Shown here: positions 37,632 through 51,648 of the stretch, piece after piece | Layout of the letters: the number at the start of each line of letters is the position of its first letter | How positions within the stretch are numbered: position 1 is the first letter of the stretch | Assembly: GCA_001600875.1 (NCBI GenBank) | Contig: BCLD01000021.1 | Span: forward strand, 291,892 to 355,891 | Direction: 5' to 3' | DNA from: Solicoccozyma terricola | Taxonomy: Eukaryota > Basidiomycota > Tremellomycetes > Filobasidiales > Piskurozymaceae | DNA: 64,000 nucleotides | Position numbers and translations under genes: made by a program | Notes under the pieces: generated by a model | What the model saw: only the letters and a program-made list of their open reading frames with translations | Databases searched by the model: none | Told to the model about the DNA's origin: nothing

Positions 37632-37930
37632 CGGTCGTTACTTGATCGTTATTAGCATTAGAAATGGACTGGGGTACGACATCCTAGTATGCGCTGATAG
37701 CTTGCGTGAGGGACGACGACGACCTGTAGTAGTATATTGTCAGTTTGATCATCTGATCGCCGGCATCAAATGTATCACCAACTTGATGTCTGAATTCCCA
37801 GCCAGACCCTTGGCGTGGATGAATTCGCTGGAACGGTGGGCGTTGTCTCTGGGAGCGACATGATACTCGTCCTGGAGAAATGGCACCGCGGTCAGCAACA
37901 GGGTCATCCGAGTTTTCAAATTTCTCCTCA
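37632..37930. other. Convergent intergenic spacer, CTK2 / DUG3
   Basis: Two 3' ends face each other over 299 bp. Small open frames here are not supported by splice sites or composition, and no gene is seen. Confidence 0.5.
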
Positions 37931-39715
37931 TTACGAACTATGATGGGAATCTGCAACAAGTTCATCTAGACGAAGAATCTGTCATCAGCGTCTATGTCGC
38001 GAGTGCGCAAATAACCACGGAAACGCACTTGCGGGGTTATCACGACCATCGTGTTTGTCTTGACTTCCATCCAATCTGACTGTTCGTATGTCAAAGGTTC
38101 GCTGGCGATCATAATTGTCTTTTCCCTGGATCGTTCATCGCATCATTGTCAGTCAAACATTCGCCCAGCTAGAAGGTTCCTCGGCCTACCGCTTGTCCGC
38201 CTTCATCATCCGGTACTGTCCCTTGTCCTGTCCAGAGTCCGTAAACACGGTACCCGAGGAGAAGAACAGCGATGATGCTTCCAGAGTTCTTGACGTGATG
38301 TATCTGAGGTCAGGTGCATGTGTGAGGGAAGCCATGAATGATCAAAGGAATTGGTGCTCCTCAAACATACCTGGTAGCTACCACGTTCTTCCCATCAGAC
38401 ACGACATAGTTTAGCAGACTCGGCTGGAAGCAGAGCTGAATGTAAGAGACCCGGCCAACGAAACATCGCAGCGTGGTATCAACATACGCTTTCTATTCCG
38501 CAATCTCTTCGGAGCTCGTTGAGCTTCGCAAACATTGCAAGCATGGCGGTTCTTAGCTCTTGCGACGTAAATGTAGAAGCATGCGGGTCTCGAAGCTGAA
38601 AAGAGGCCTTGATTGAGCGCAAATACAACCCTAATCATCCCACTTATCCTACTCACACAGGACAAGAAAAGCATGAATGTCCATTCGGAGTCTGGAGAGG
38701 AAATTCATCCGAAATTCAATATACTGCACCAACGCACTTGTACATTTCGAGCTTACCCGTTTGACCTTCAGGGTACAGAAACAGCTCTTCTGGCAAGGAG
38801 GCTTGCAATTTGCGCTTGAGGTGACTCCATCCGTCTACCTGTCGACAGACAGAGAGGTTAACATTGCTCTAGGAAATATCGTTTCATGGCCTCACTTCTC
38901 CATTGTGCATCCACTTCATCGACCACAAATGTCAGTGCGCTGTCGTCGGAAGCGTACCGGTGGCACAATTGTCACTCACCATCAATCTACCAAAGCTCCA
39001 GGGATGACAGTCGTTCTCGCTCGCTATGGCGGTATGGAGCCGTTGCATCAATAGGGGGTAGAATAGGACAGGAGAGGAGACGAAACTCACGGGCTCCCGG
39101 CATTGTCGTAGCTCGCACATGAGCAAAGACCAGCGGGCTGCGAATCTTCTCCGCGAGTCTGCTGAGATTGGCGTTACTCCATGCCTGCATTGATTGGGGA
39201 TCTTAGCTATCAGACATTTGGAAATGTAAGCTCGTGACTTACTGGTGTGATAGACTTGAAGATGCATGGTCGTTGTCGCTCCTGGAGGCTTTCGCTATGA
39301 ACCATCTGATCATCTGTTACAAAACCCGATCGAAAAGTGTCAGGGGAAGTGTAGGAAAAGGCAGGATTACGACATCTCAAAACTGACCTTCCTGCAGCAG
39401 CAACGATTCTTGGCTGCTCCCGTCCTCATACCAGCCCATTCCAAAGCCATCCGCGTTGAAGGGACGGGAGGATTCGAGGCGCAACCTGCACTCGTAGGTC
39501 TGGTTTGTAACACTGTGTACAGGCCTTGTGACCAGCTGAGAGTAAAAGAAAACAGGTTATAATCCAATGAGAGAACCCAAGACCGAGTGGATAGCTAGCG
39601 AACTCACATGACAGAGTTGGATTGGCTCTTTGCCGGCGTAGACGAGCTGAAGGGTGAAGGCGCTCAGCGTAAAGTTCTCCGGGTATCGAGGCTGCGTACT
39701 CACGAAGCGACACAT
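37931..39715 (-). CDS. DUG3: Dug3, glutamine-amidotransferase subunit of the glutathione-degrading complex
   Basis: Dug3 works with Dug2 to hydrolyse glutathione in the cytosol, outside the gamma-glutamyl transpeptidase route. Fourteen exons (39704-39715, 39608-39646, 39388-39535, 39243-39313, 39091-39184, 38980-39023, 38896-38913, 38757-38838, 38657-38691, 38488-38595, 38371-38435, 38190-38303, 38029-38125, 37931-37978) sum to 975 nt, 324 residues. The class-II amidotransferase nucleophile Cys2 is in MCRF. That is the whole first exon, 12 nt. Later blocks are LVTRPVHSVTNQ, FNADGFGMGWY, RPCIFKSITPAW, VFAHVRATT, NDCHPWSFGRLMWMHNGE and VIASEPLTYEQSDW. Exon 7 is 18 nt and encodes the WMHNGE motif. 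The chain of correct phases through 14 exons makes the model solid. Confidence 0.95.
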
Positions 39716-40170
39716 GGGGAGATGTGGATTGTGGTGTGATGGATGTGGCTAGTGGGTTTCGAGGAGGGGAGCGTGTTCCGGGGTTCAGTTGTGCAGCTTT
39801 ATATGAATCCGTATGGCTCCCGGAGTCGGGAAAGTCGCTAGACTCCGATGGTACGGATGTCGTATGGTGCAATGATTGCGTGCGCAGTATGAAAGGAGAT
39901 GGTAGTGTCCTTTATCGCATCATCGGCTTAGGATTGCAAGCGGACCTGGTCCCGAGTTGCTATGGATGGCCTGTGGGTGACTGACTCGAGCTGCCCACCG
40001 CGCGACACGTGATCACGTGATCGTAATGTTTAGTGTACTAAGTGGCTAGTGGTCATCATCTATCTACACATCGCAGGATAGATAGTCGTAAAACATGCTC
40101 GGTCTCGCTCAGCAGCCTTCCTACCTTCCAACTTCCGCCGTTTTCGCCTTCTTCGCCTTCTGTTCTTTCG
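39716..40170 (-). promoter_or_regulatory. DUG3 upstream region with a double E-box palindrome (40006-40019)
   Basis: In this 455-bp spacer the 14-bp perfect palindrome CACGTGATCACGTG (40006-40019) contains two overlapping-symmetry CACGTG E-boxes. It sits about 290 bp upstream of the DUG3 start. In yeasts CACGTG is bound by Cbf1-type bHLH factors that control sulfur metabolism, which would suit a glutathione-recycling gene. The rest of the spacer shows no gene. Confidence 0.65.
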
Positions 40171-42746
40171 TCAATCGTCCTCCAGCCACTCGATTGCGCC
40201 AGCTAGTGCTACTCTGGTAGGCAGCTTACCGGGACTGGGCGATAGGACTGTAAACTTTCTCTTCGCAGTGTCGATGCTTGCGCTGTATGAGAATAAATCA
40301 GTATTCCGACATAGGAAGCAGCGGATGCCAAGGCAACGCACATGCTAATGAATCCCGCCACTTCTCTCCATCCGATATGCTCTTCCCACCGTGCCTCTTC
40401 GTCTTCATCCTCATCCTCCTCATCCTCAGCTGCTTCAGCTACACCGTCCATCTCCGGCTTGGAGTCCACCCCATTTGTTTGACCCGCCTCTTGCTCCTTC
40501 TTTGCTACGGTGTCCTTCTCTGTCTTTATCTTTATTTGCTTGCCAGGCAGCATATCCGAGTCTGCCACTAACACGAGAGCAAGGATTGCATTGGACAACC
40601 GATGGATGTTGCCCGGCGCTGAGGGATCGACCTTTGATAGTCTCGTAGGCGATAGTGCAGTCTGCTTGCCGATGGGTAATGCTGAAGATGGAGCGGAAGC
40701 CTCTGTAATGGCCGGGAGGAGTCAGTGATCATTCGCGCCTAAACTTGCCCGACCCCTAATGTCAAACAGTCTTACCTTCTCCGATCCTGTATATGTCTAG
40801 ATCATCCCAGCTGATCGTAAAGGAGTAGGGATGCAGAGGCGCCTCGATAGCTATGGTGCGAGCATCAGGTAGGCTTTGAAGAGTAAGGGGCAACGTTGTC
40901 TCGCCGTAGAAATAGGATCTTATCTGCCTGAACTGTACTCGACGTCGATATTGTTCTTCCACGTCCACAACCTGTGGCGCACAGCGATATAGGTTTCGTG
41001 GTAAGCAAGGGTCATCTATCAATCCCTACACCTACGTACGCCGCTTGACTTGGTTCCGCGAAGTACTTGGACACCCGTGGGACTGAAAAGTTTCTCCATC
41101 TCGATAGCCAGCTTTTCATTTCCAATGACAAGCAGTACATTGATTTTGAACGCTTCGATCGCATGTCTGACGATGCCATATCTTGTTCTATCGCCCTTTA
41201 GGGCACCCAGATTCGGAGTCGTAAAGCTGGCTGGTGTGTCGATGATGAGCCCTGACGCTCGACCTGAAAGATACATCCTCAAATCATCAGAATCTACCGG
41301 CAAAACAGGAGCATGGCATCTCCCCGGCGGGGAACTCACATGTCTCATCCTTCTCACAGCGCTTCTCCCAAGTCTCTGCCACCTGTTCTACGAGCTTCCG
41401 CCACAACGCGAAGCTTGTCCTACCTCCCAGCTGAGTTTGACCTATCCACCATGCTAAGGTAGAGACATCGGATGACATTGTGACGGCGGGTGCAGTGGTC
41501 GGCGTCGACCCTAAAGAATGGACTGGGTGGTGAGTCGGGAGAGCTTGCGTTGGTGTCGAGAGTGAGATGGAGCCGGGAACGAGATGTGGTGGCTAGGGTG
41601 CGGAGAACCAGAGACATGAGAAAAGCTGATGCCCTATGAAGCCATCGTGCATACTCACATTTGCAGGATCCAGGCCTACCACTCCTACGGACCATCCCAT
41701 ACCCCCGCTTAACGCCAGATTCAACAAACTCTTCACAACGGTGCTCTTGCCAGAGTTGCTTGGACCAATGACCATGACCCGTGGCCCGGCTTCAGAAGGG
41801 TTCGCACTGTTACGATGACTTCGTCTTGCCATGATTCGCAGTCTTTCCAGAGCGAGGTGTAGAGATAGTATGAAGGGGTAGGTGGTAGAGGTTGAAGTAT
41901 AGCAGGTTGATGGCGCTGTAGTGGCTGTGGTATGATGCATTGTAGTCAGGATATCGGATTGTATGCCATACTCGAAGACTACGCAAATATTCACCCTGTA
42001 TCGTGGCGCCGTAGGGACCCCATATCGCTGCCTTCAGCTCACCATACAGCGGATACCAAGTCCTAGGAGGGATCTCTTGATAATTGATAAAGACTGGCGA
42101 TTCAGACTCCACCTAAAGTGTGATGGAACGGGTTGTCGTGGGGTCAGTAAAGTAGTCAACGATTGGGTGTATGAACGCTTCGCATGTGGCAGCTCGACAC
42201 TGAGGACAGCTGCAAAACAACGAGAGAAAGACCGAGCTATTCCGTGCAAGGTAGGCTCGACTGCTAAGGATGGCGCGAAGGAGACAGGATAGGATAGGTT
42301 GGCCGCCAGTCTTTTCCATTCCCTCACGCCATCGAGCATCACCTAGTCTACGTCCTCAGCTGACTATGGAGGTTGGCAACAATCCCACGATGTAACAAGA
42401 CAACATGACACAGCACACTACAGTGATATGAGTACAATTACGCGAAGGCGATGGAATGCATGGGGGTGGAGATGCAAGGACGAAGAAGGCGGGGAAAAGA
42501 GAGATCAACTGCCAGACCCCAAGCGATATGCGGACGATGTGACTTACCAGTATGAGCCTACGTTTATAGTGTCCCTTGCTTCGATGCCCATCCACTTGTG
42601 TAATTGTCCTCCCTTCCACTTCCACTTCCCCGTCCCCTACGTCTAGATCCGCTTACCTGTATGGCAATTGCCTCGTCCTCCTCGAGCTCAAACCTCCACT
42701 CCTGTCCTACCTGGAGCTCATAGCGCTCTGACTGCGACGCATCCAT
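40171..42746 (-). CDS. CLP1: Clp1, polynucleotide kinase-like cleavage/polyadenylation factor
   Basis: Clp1 is part of cleavage factor IA in pre-mRNA 3'-end formation. Eight exons (42657-42746, 41995-42112, 41659-41924, 41340-41592, 41040-41263, 40776-40971, 40342-40702, 40171-40282) sum to 1620 nt, 539 residues. An N-terminal beta domain (GQEWRFELEEDEAIAIQ, then TWYPLYGELKAAIWG) precedes the P-loop GPSNSGKST, the VGLDPAN motif, GSISLSTPTQ, the SGLIIDTPASF region and VIGNEKLAIEM. The C-terminal domain has YFYGETTLPLTL and AGFISIASIDTAKRKFTVLSPSPGK (split by an intron), with an acidic insert of about 50 residues. The P-loop is intact; fungal Clp1 is thought to bind ATP without kinase activity. 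Intron 1 is 544 nt, roughly ten times the local norm. Confidence 0.95.
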
Positions 42747-43049
42747 GTGAGCGAGGGGGGATTGGAGCAGCAGAGGAGATGGGGGTTTGGCAAGAGATGG
42801 TGGATTGGACGAACTGGACGAATGGACCTGGTTGGCTGGCTGGTTATCAATCCGCGGTGCTGTGAATGTGATAATTAACTAATTAAATGTGAATCTAACA
42901 CGTGTCATTAAATGTCCCTCACCCCTCGGCACAGTTGGCCCGGTGCGGGGTCTCCACACCGCACAGCTCAACAGCTCAACAGCTCAGCACCCACATCCCC
43001 TCAACTCTCACTCACCCTCTTTCCACTTCCCACCTCTTCTCACCATCAA
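42747..43049. promoter_or_regulatory. Divergent promoter, CLP1 / AIP1, with a tandem acagctca repeat
   Basis: This 303-bp spacer contains an AT-rich element (aattaactaattaaat, about 42872-42887) and three tandem copies of acagctca at 42963-42986. CT-rich sequence leads up to the AIP1 start. No gene is seen. Confidence 0.55.
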
Positions 43050-45870
43050 ATGTCGTATACAAAGGGTAAGCAAATAGAGCCACTCCAGCTCATCCAGTTG
43101 TGCTTAGATCTTATTACCACCCCACCCCACCCCCCAGCGACCACTTTCGCCTGCAATCCAGCAACAACTCGAGGCGTCTCGGTCAAGCTCTCCGTAGACG
43201 CCAAGGGTGACAAGTTGGCTTACGTGAATGGCAGAACCGTTGTCGTAAGTTCAATCTCGGCTGGAGAATTAACAGGCTAGATGACTTAGCATCGTCATCA
43301 TCTGCCAGATCCGGGATCTCGACGTGAGAGCGCGCAACCCGCCATTTGGCGCAACTTGCAACGTTGTACCAACAACTTACTGACGCAGATAACAAACAGA
43401 ATCCCACTCATTCGGTTACCTACTCTCGTGAGCTGATACGTTCTTCCATTTGCATCAGCCCCTGCTTGACACTCACATCTCTATTCTCATCAGAGCACAC
43501 TCAACAAGCAACGGTGGCCAGGATATCTCCCAGCGGTTTCTACTGTGCCAGCGGAGATGCAGCTGGAAATGGTGGGTACCAGCGAACGGGCCCTAAACAC
43601 ATACAATGCCTCTCATACAAACCTTCCTCCGCGCAGTGAGAGTTTGGGACATCGCGGGGAGCGATCAGATCCTCAAGCTGGAGACTAAACCTCTTGGAGG
43701 AAGGGTAAATGATCTCGCCTGGGATGGAGAGAGCAAGCGTATCATTGCCGTTGGTGATGGAAGAGAAAGGTACCGTCACTGCAATCTTATTTGATGGATT
43801 GTTCTTCCATTGAGTCGAGTACCTACATTGGCAGATTCGGAGCGGCATTCATGGTGGACTCTGGAAGTTCCTGTGGCGAAATTCTGGGCAGCTCGAAGGT
43901 GAGGAAAGAGCTTGGCCATTCCGGAGAAAACACTGATGCACTTACTTTATTACATTTCGCTAGGTTGTGAACGCTGTCAGCATTAGACACCAGCGTCCCT
44001 TCCGTGCCGTCACTGCTTCGGATGACAACAGCATAGTCTTCTTCACTGGAGTTCCCTTCAAATATGACAAGGTGATTATAACGATACTGAATGCTTTTAC
44101 CGGCTATAACTGACCTCCTCTACGACAGACGATTCGTAATCACTCCAAGTTCGTCCAGGACGTTCGTTTTTCTAACAGCGGAGACCACTTCGCATCTGTT
44201 GGATCTGATGGGAAGCTGTTCTTGTATGACGGCAAGGACGGTTCAACGCTGAGCGATGTCGATGCTCATCAGGGTACAATCGTAAGTGGCATTGTGCCTT
44301 ACCAGGCTTGTAGTACACCTAACGAATCTTTACGGAACAGATGGCCTGTTCCTGGAGTCCTGATTCGAAGAAGCTCGTTACGGCAGGTGCGGACCGTACC
44401 GTGAAGATATGTAAGCAAACGTCTGGCTGCTACGCGAGTTGACAAAAACGCTAACCGGACATTCGTCTAATTGCCAGGGGATGCTGAGACGCAAAACCTG
44501 GTACACTCATTCGAAATGGGTAACACCATTCAATCTCAGCAAAACGGCGCAGTGTGGGCATCGGAGAACCGGATCGTATCGATAGGGTTGGATGGGATTC
44601 TCAATATTCTTGATCCCCGTGAAGGCAAATCCCATAAGATCTACGTGAGTGAACAAAATAAACATGCAGCTTGCTGTCCATGAACTCGCTAAGGGACAAT
44701 TCTTCCCTCACAGGGTGCCTCGAAAGCCATCACCGCTTCCGCACTCTCACGGCCAGGGAAGACCTTCTACTCCGGCTCCTTCGACGGCAGTATCATGGCC
44801 GTGGAGCTCCCCTCTGGAAACTGCAGGCCCGTCGAAGGGGCGGGTCACGGGGGTCAAATCACCAGCATCACTGTAGACGATAAGAACAAGTCCGACGTAT
44901 GGTCTTCCGCATGGGGCGCTCCAGTCCTCCAACAGATTCAGCAACAGCAATTCAAGTGAGTGTCGACCCCGAGTCTGGGATGTCTCCTGTAATAAGTTAA
45001 CTCTTATCTCTTGTCTTAGAAACGCCTCTCTGCCGAAGATCAACTCGCCACAGTGCATTGCTGTTTCTGACGGAGTTGTATATGCGGCTACAACGGACGG
45101 TTTAACAGCTTTTAGAGGAGATGCGCCATTCGGTACCGCACACAAGGGTTCGTTCTCGGCTGTGGCTGCTGGGAACGGGTTTGTAGCCTATGGAGGAGCG
45201 GTGAGTAATTCAGCGAACAAGGTCGGGCTTCTTGCTTATTCAGAGCGAATCTGAGGTCGTCAGGACAGGAAAGTTTACTTGAGTTCCATCCAAGCTGACG
45301 GACTGAAAGAAGAGGCTTCATTTGTTGATAACCGAGGAGAAATCCTCAGTCTCACCATCTCTGACGATGGCAAGTATCTAGCGGCTGGAGATGTGAGCAT
45401 GAACGACGCCGTATCTTCCCTCGTGAAGATATGTCTGATAACCTGTCATGCAGTCTTCAGGACGGGTAGTTCTCATCGACATCCCGTCCAAAACAGTTAG
45501 TATTGCTTTCTGACCGCCGCCCTTGTACGAGAGCTGAATTTACATGACCGCATCAGACTCTTGTCTCCTCCAAATGGACTGCTCACACAGGCCGAGTGGT
45601 CACTCTTGCATTCAGTCCGGACTGCTTGCGATTGGCTTCCGGAAGTCTGGACGAGAGCGTGATCATCTGGTCGATCACCAAGACCTTACGCAATCTGCCG
45701 ATCAAGGTCAGCTAGCAAGCTTGCGTTGCTTGTCAGTCGCTGACTTCAGACCGCTGACGCAGAATACACATGCTGGAGGAGTGACTGGAGTCGCGTGGCA
45801 AGATGACGAGACCGTCTTGAGCTGTGGCGCAGACAGCTGTGTGAGGGCTTGGGTGGTCAAGGACATCTGA
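43050..45870 (+). CDS. AIP1: Aip1, actin-interacting WD40 protein
   Basis: Aip1 works with cofilin to sever and disassemble actin filaments in cortical patches. Seventeen exons sum to 1791 nt, 596 residues: 43050-43065, 43138-43244, 43309-43323, 43400-43427, 43494-43571, 43637-43769, 43835-43898, 43964-44071, 44129-44281, 44341-44410, 44478-44644, 44714-44955, 45020-45200, 45264-45392, 45454-45495, 45557-45706, 45763-45870. The length matches the family's two seven-bladed propellers. Motifs include ATTRGVSVKLS, TVARISPSGFYCASGDAAGN, VRVWDIAG, FVQDVRFSNSG, SWSPDSKKLVTAGADRTVKIW, VVTLAFSPDCLRLASGSLDES and TGVAWQDDETVLSCGAD. Exons 1 (16 nt) and 3 (15 nt, encoding IRDLD) are very short. The gene ends 48 bp from the convergent SF3A3. 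Confidence 0.95.
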
Positions 45871-45918
45871 TACCGTAGATGTGTTACATATGGCTACGAT
45901 AAGCAACTGGATCCTCCT

Positions 45919-48028
45919 TCAGATCAATCCCTGCCGCTTGAGGTCCTCGTACGTCTTCTTATCGTAGACGTTACCATCGGCGTCCTCGAATTCTTCTGCC
46001 CTCTCCGCGACATGCGCCTCCTGCCGTCCTTCGTGTTTGAGACGTTCGGCCACTGAGAGAGTGGTGGGTCAGCTAATCACTTTGACTGAGTGACGGGAAA
46101 AGTTAGGCCCGTTTTCACTCACACGACAAGGCGTCTTGAATTTTGGTGATCTCGTGGAAATGCTTGGTATTTGGGAGACCCAAAGCTCGCATACCGAATG
46201 CATGGCGAGACTCCTGGAAGTGGCGATCGAACGCTTTGCTGATGAATAGAAGCAAATCAAGGTCAAGTCGAGCGTAGCGTCCTTGGGGATTATTAACTCA
46301 CCGGCCCATATAGACATAGTCTGAGCAGATTTCGCACTTGTACTCCACACCGAGACCGTGCAATTTGTAGAGCCAATAAGGGATTGGTTTTCCATCCCAT
46401 CCGAGAGGCAACTTGAGAGGGTTGTAGATCTTCCCTTCATCGTCCTCGTCGTCCGCCGCTTGATCCGCTGCGACAGGCGGTGCTTCCTCTGCTGGTTCCT
46501 CTAACTCCTGCTCTCGCTCCCTAGCCGTCAAGGCAGCCTTCCTTTCTACATTCTGCCTCGAGTCATTCAGCAAAGAGGGTATCGGGTCTATCGTCAAGAG
46601 GGCTTCCGTAACAGTCGTGAGCATCGCCGCTGTTCTGATCCTGCTTGAGCCGGTTGAAGTTGAAGCAATGGGTGCTGCTGCAGACGCAGAATCTCCATTG
46701 GCAGTCTCTCCTTCGGCAGCTAATCTTTCAGCTGCCTTGGCGTGCTTCTTGGAGGTCAGATGCGCATCATATACGGTCTGCTTCGCGTAACCCTTCTGAC
46801 CTTTGAAGTCGGAGAGTCAAAGTCAATTGGTGGTCATACCTGTCGTGTTGATTAATCGGTGACTCACACGCTGGACACCATATTCCCTCTGCAGAAGCCA
46901 GAGGAGTAGATCCCGATGTTTTGCGTTGCCATCCTTCCACCTTTCCAGAGTTCCAGTTTTCAACGAACTCGGCTTCATGTTGATCTAGCCGTGCTGCGTA
47001 ATTTTCGAGTGGGTGTGAACGGCGGAGGAAATCGAGTAGATACGAGTGCAGGCCCTGAATGTATCTGTAAGAAGACGTTGTTGTGGATGTTGTTCCTCGC
47101 ATGCTGTAATTCACATAAGCAAGCTCACTCGAGATATGCTGCACCTTCACGCTCTTTTGTGTCAATGTCCTGCTCGACTTTGCCCTTCATTAACATATCG
47201 AGATATTGAACGTAACTCAGTCTGGAGATGGGGTACAAGGTAAGCGTCAGTGATGTTGCTTGAGCTGCTGTCGGGTCCTATTCAACTAACCTCTTTGCCC
47301 CTCGAAGGTTGATATACTGCGCGTGAGATATGTAGAGATCCAAGAACCGGCCCATTCCCTCTTCGCCCGAGAACATTGCATCGAGGGCTTTGAGGGACAC
47401 CTTCCTGTCAGCCAGCAAGCATAGAATCCGTCTCCTGGGCTGATGCTCACAGTCGACAACCTCCTCCTCTTCACCCTCTACTTGTATTCTCTGCAGTCCA
47501 TCTCCATCTACCAATTGCTTCAATTCCGAAAGAAACCCTCGCAAATCGAGATCGAGGTCCGGGTGTTGGCTGTGGTGATCCTTGATCTTGTTGAATCGGG
47601 TATAGAACTCCTCCAAATCGTCCTGACCCGGTGCAGTAGCCGGTGCTGATATCTTCAGTAGTTCCTGAGCTCGTAAGCTAAAGGTGCAGAAGAGTATTAG
47701 CACCTGCGGTAACATGTGCCATTTGCCTGTTCGAGCACCCACCCTTGGGGGTCATGATAATATTCCAATAGGACACGCTCTCTTTGAGTGGTTCGTTCCA
47801 GTACATCCAGTGCTTTGTGCTCATTCCTCAGCTTGCCACGAGCCTGTGAGATTTGGATGAACACATTGTCCGTTCAGACCACCCGCACTTCTGGGAATAT
47901 TGACGTGCACATGGACGACGTCAAGCACTCACCCCGCTCGTCGGTTTGATAAGAATGTCAGCGAGAGCCTGCTGATACCGCTCTATCTCTTCGTGCGCCT
48001 GCCTCTGAGCCTCGATGATGGAGTCCAT
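45919..48028 (-). CDS. SF3A3: Splicing factor SF3a subunit 3 (SF3a60 / Prp9)
   Basis: SF3a60 is part of the U2 snRNP module that engages the branch site. Eight exons (47933-48028, 47743-47843, 47291-47677, 47129-47221, 46868-47064, 46302-46800, 46123-46238, 45919-46052) sum to 1623 nt, 540 residues. The N-terminus has [18 protein letters not shown] and [22 protein letters not shown]. Then come [39 protein letters not shown] and WCPAC...HLTSKKH, a zinc-finger-like block. An acidic stretch follows, with [20 protein letters not shown], then a C2H2 finger [26 protein letters not shown] and [15 protein letters not shown] 46-nt segment near 47405-47450 has splice-like ends, but only retention keeps the frame. 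The start is 214 bp from the divergent FAL1. Confidence 0.95.
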
Positions 48029-48242
48029 GCTGTGGTGGGTGGGTGTTGGTCGATGCTGAAGTTGGTTTCAACACCACCACTCTCCCTATTACCCCCCTCC
48101 TAACCCCCTTGCCTGGCTGTGTCCATCGTGAGAAATTAATAGTCCCCCCGGACTGTTTGCAAGTAAGAACATCCCAACCAACACCGTTGCCAACTCTCCC
48201 TATCCTACACATCGTCCGACAGCACTATATAATACACACAAC

Positions 48243-50378
<2,136 letters not shown>

Positions 50379-51620
50379 GATTGTCTTGATACCTTAAAAC
50401 AGGCGTTTGGTGCCTCATTGTAATTAAGCCTGTTATGATGTCTCCTGAACATAGGACTTATGCCCCTTACATGATGGATGTACTCAGGAGGCATTTGCCT
50501 TGTTTGTGCATAACCTACCTCCTCTGGTTCCTTAACCAGGAAGGACTTGGAGGACAACCGATCCCGAGGCGTGCTATTTATTGTATATCGACCAAGGAAT
50601 GAGAGAGCGAGGTGAACATGATATGATAGACGTGAACTGCCAGCAGATGGATGGATGTTCACACGAGACTTGGGTAATGTGGCTTCAAAATGAACCAGGA
50701 AACTTCCCCCCACCGGAGACTTATTCGTAGTACTTGCTGACGCGAGACTCATGGCGCAAACCGCAACCTTTATGGATCGAGTTACAAGCAGTAGGGAAAT
50801 CCCTGATCCCAATCCCGCAATGCCCACCAAGTCACCCAGCAGCGGTGAGGTTTGTATTAATGAGAGTAACCACTCTAATATGGTTGCATCTTCTTTCAAG
50901 GAGCTTGGCCCGTGTTCTCTTCTCTCTCCCTCTCGAAACCTATGATATGACGAAATTCCAAAGAAAGTGCAAATCTGCACTGGTTGGGCGGAGCTGATAC
51001 TTGCGTATAATCTATTGACTATTCCCAAACAGTCGGTATAACTCCCTCATGTTTGATTGTCATTCATCTGAGATCAGGAATTAAAAAATTGCGAGGATAT
51101 GAGCATCAAAAATTGCACGCGGCACAGGCGTCATGAGAGACTGAGAAGATCACAAAAATCGTGTCTGTGAATGTGTTTTCCTAGAATAAATCCGCTTGCT
51201 CTGAAGGCATATATATTCTAAGATTGTAACATTCTGTAAATAACCAAAATTCAACGAAAATTGTTGAACCACAAAACCGGATACGTCTGCCAGAGGGAAA
51301 ACTTTCCTTCGGACACACCCCCCTGATAGAATTTTGTATTTCAAGACATACAGGACCTTTAGGAAGGCAGGCTCTTCCTTGATCAATCTTTCACAGAAAT
51401 GTGGGGTTCAGTTATGCTTGTTGCTCATCTTCCCCTGCATTCGACGTTGTCACCATACTTTGGGGCCCATACATTCGCCAAATGCTCAATATTGTCACTG
51501 GCCAGGCTGTAACAGTTGCGCAGTGATGTCTGTCCGGGATGTCTCGATTCATTACAAGCATTGCGGCACTACCAGACCTGGAGCCCAATGAGTCAAAACT
51601 CACAGGGCTCCCACTTATTA

Positions 51621-51648
51621 CCCCCCCCCCCCCCCCCCCCCCCCCCCC
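51621..51648. repeat. Poly-C homopolymer (28 C)
   Basis: An uninterrupted run of 28 C followed by g and ccc. Like the poly-G at 20.6 kb it may be partly a sequencing artefact. Confidence 0.9.

Noticed and set aside
47405..47450. Possible 46-nt intron inside SF3A3 exon 3
   Set aside because: Removing it shifts the frame, while the unspliced reading continues into the conserved [19 protein letters not shown] region.
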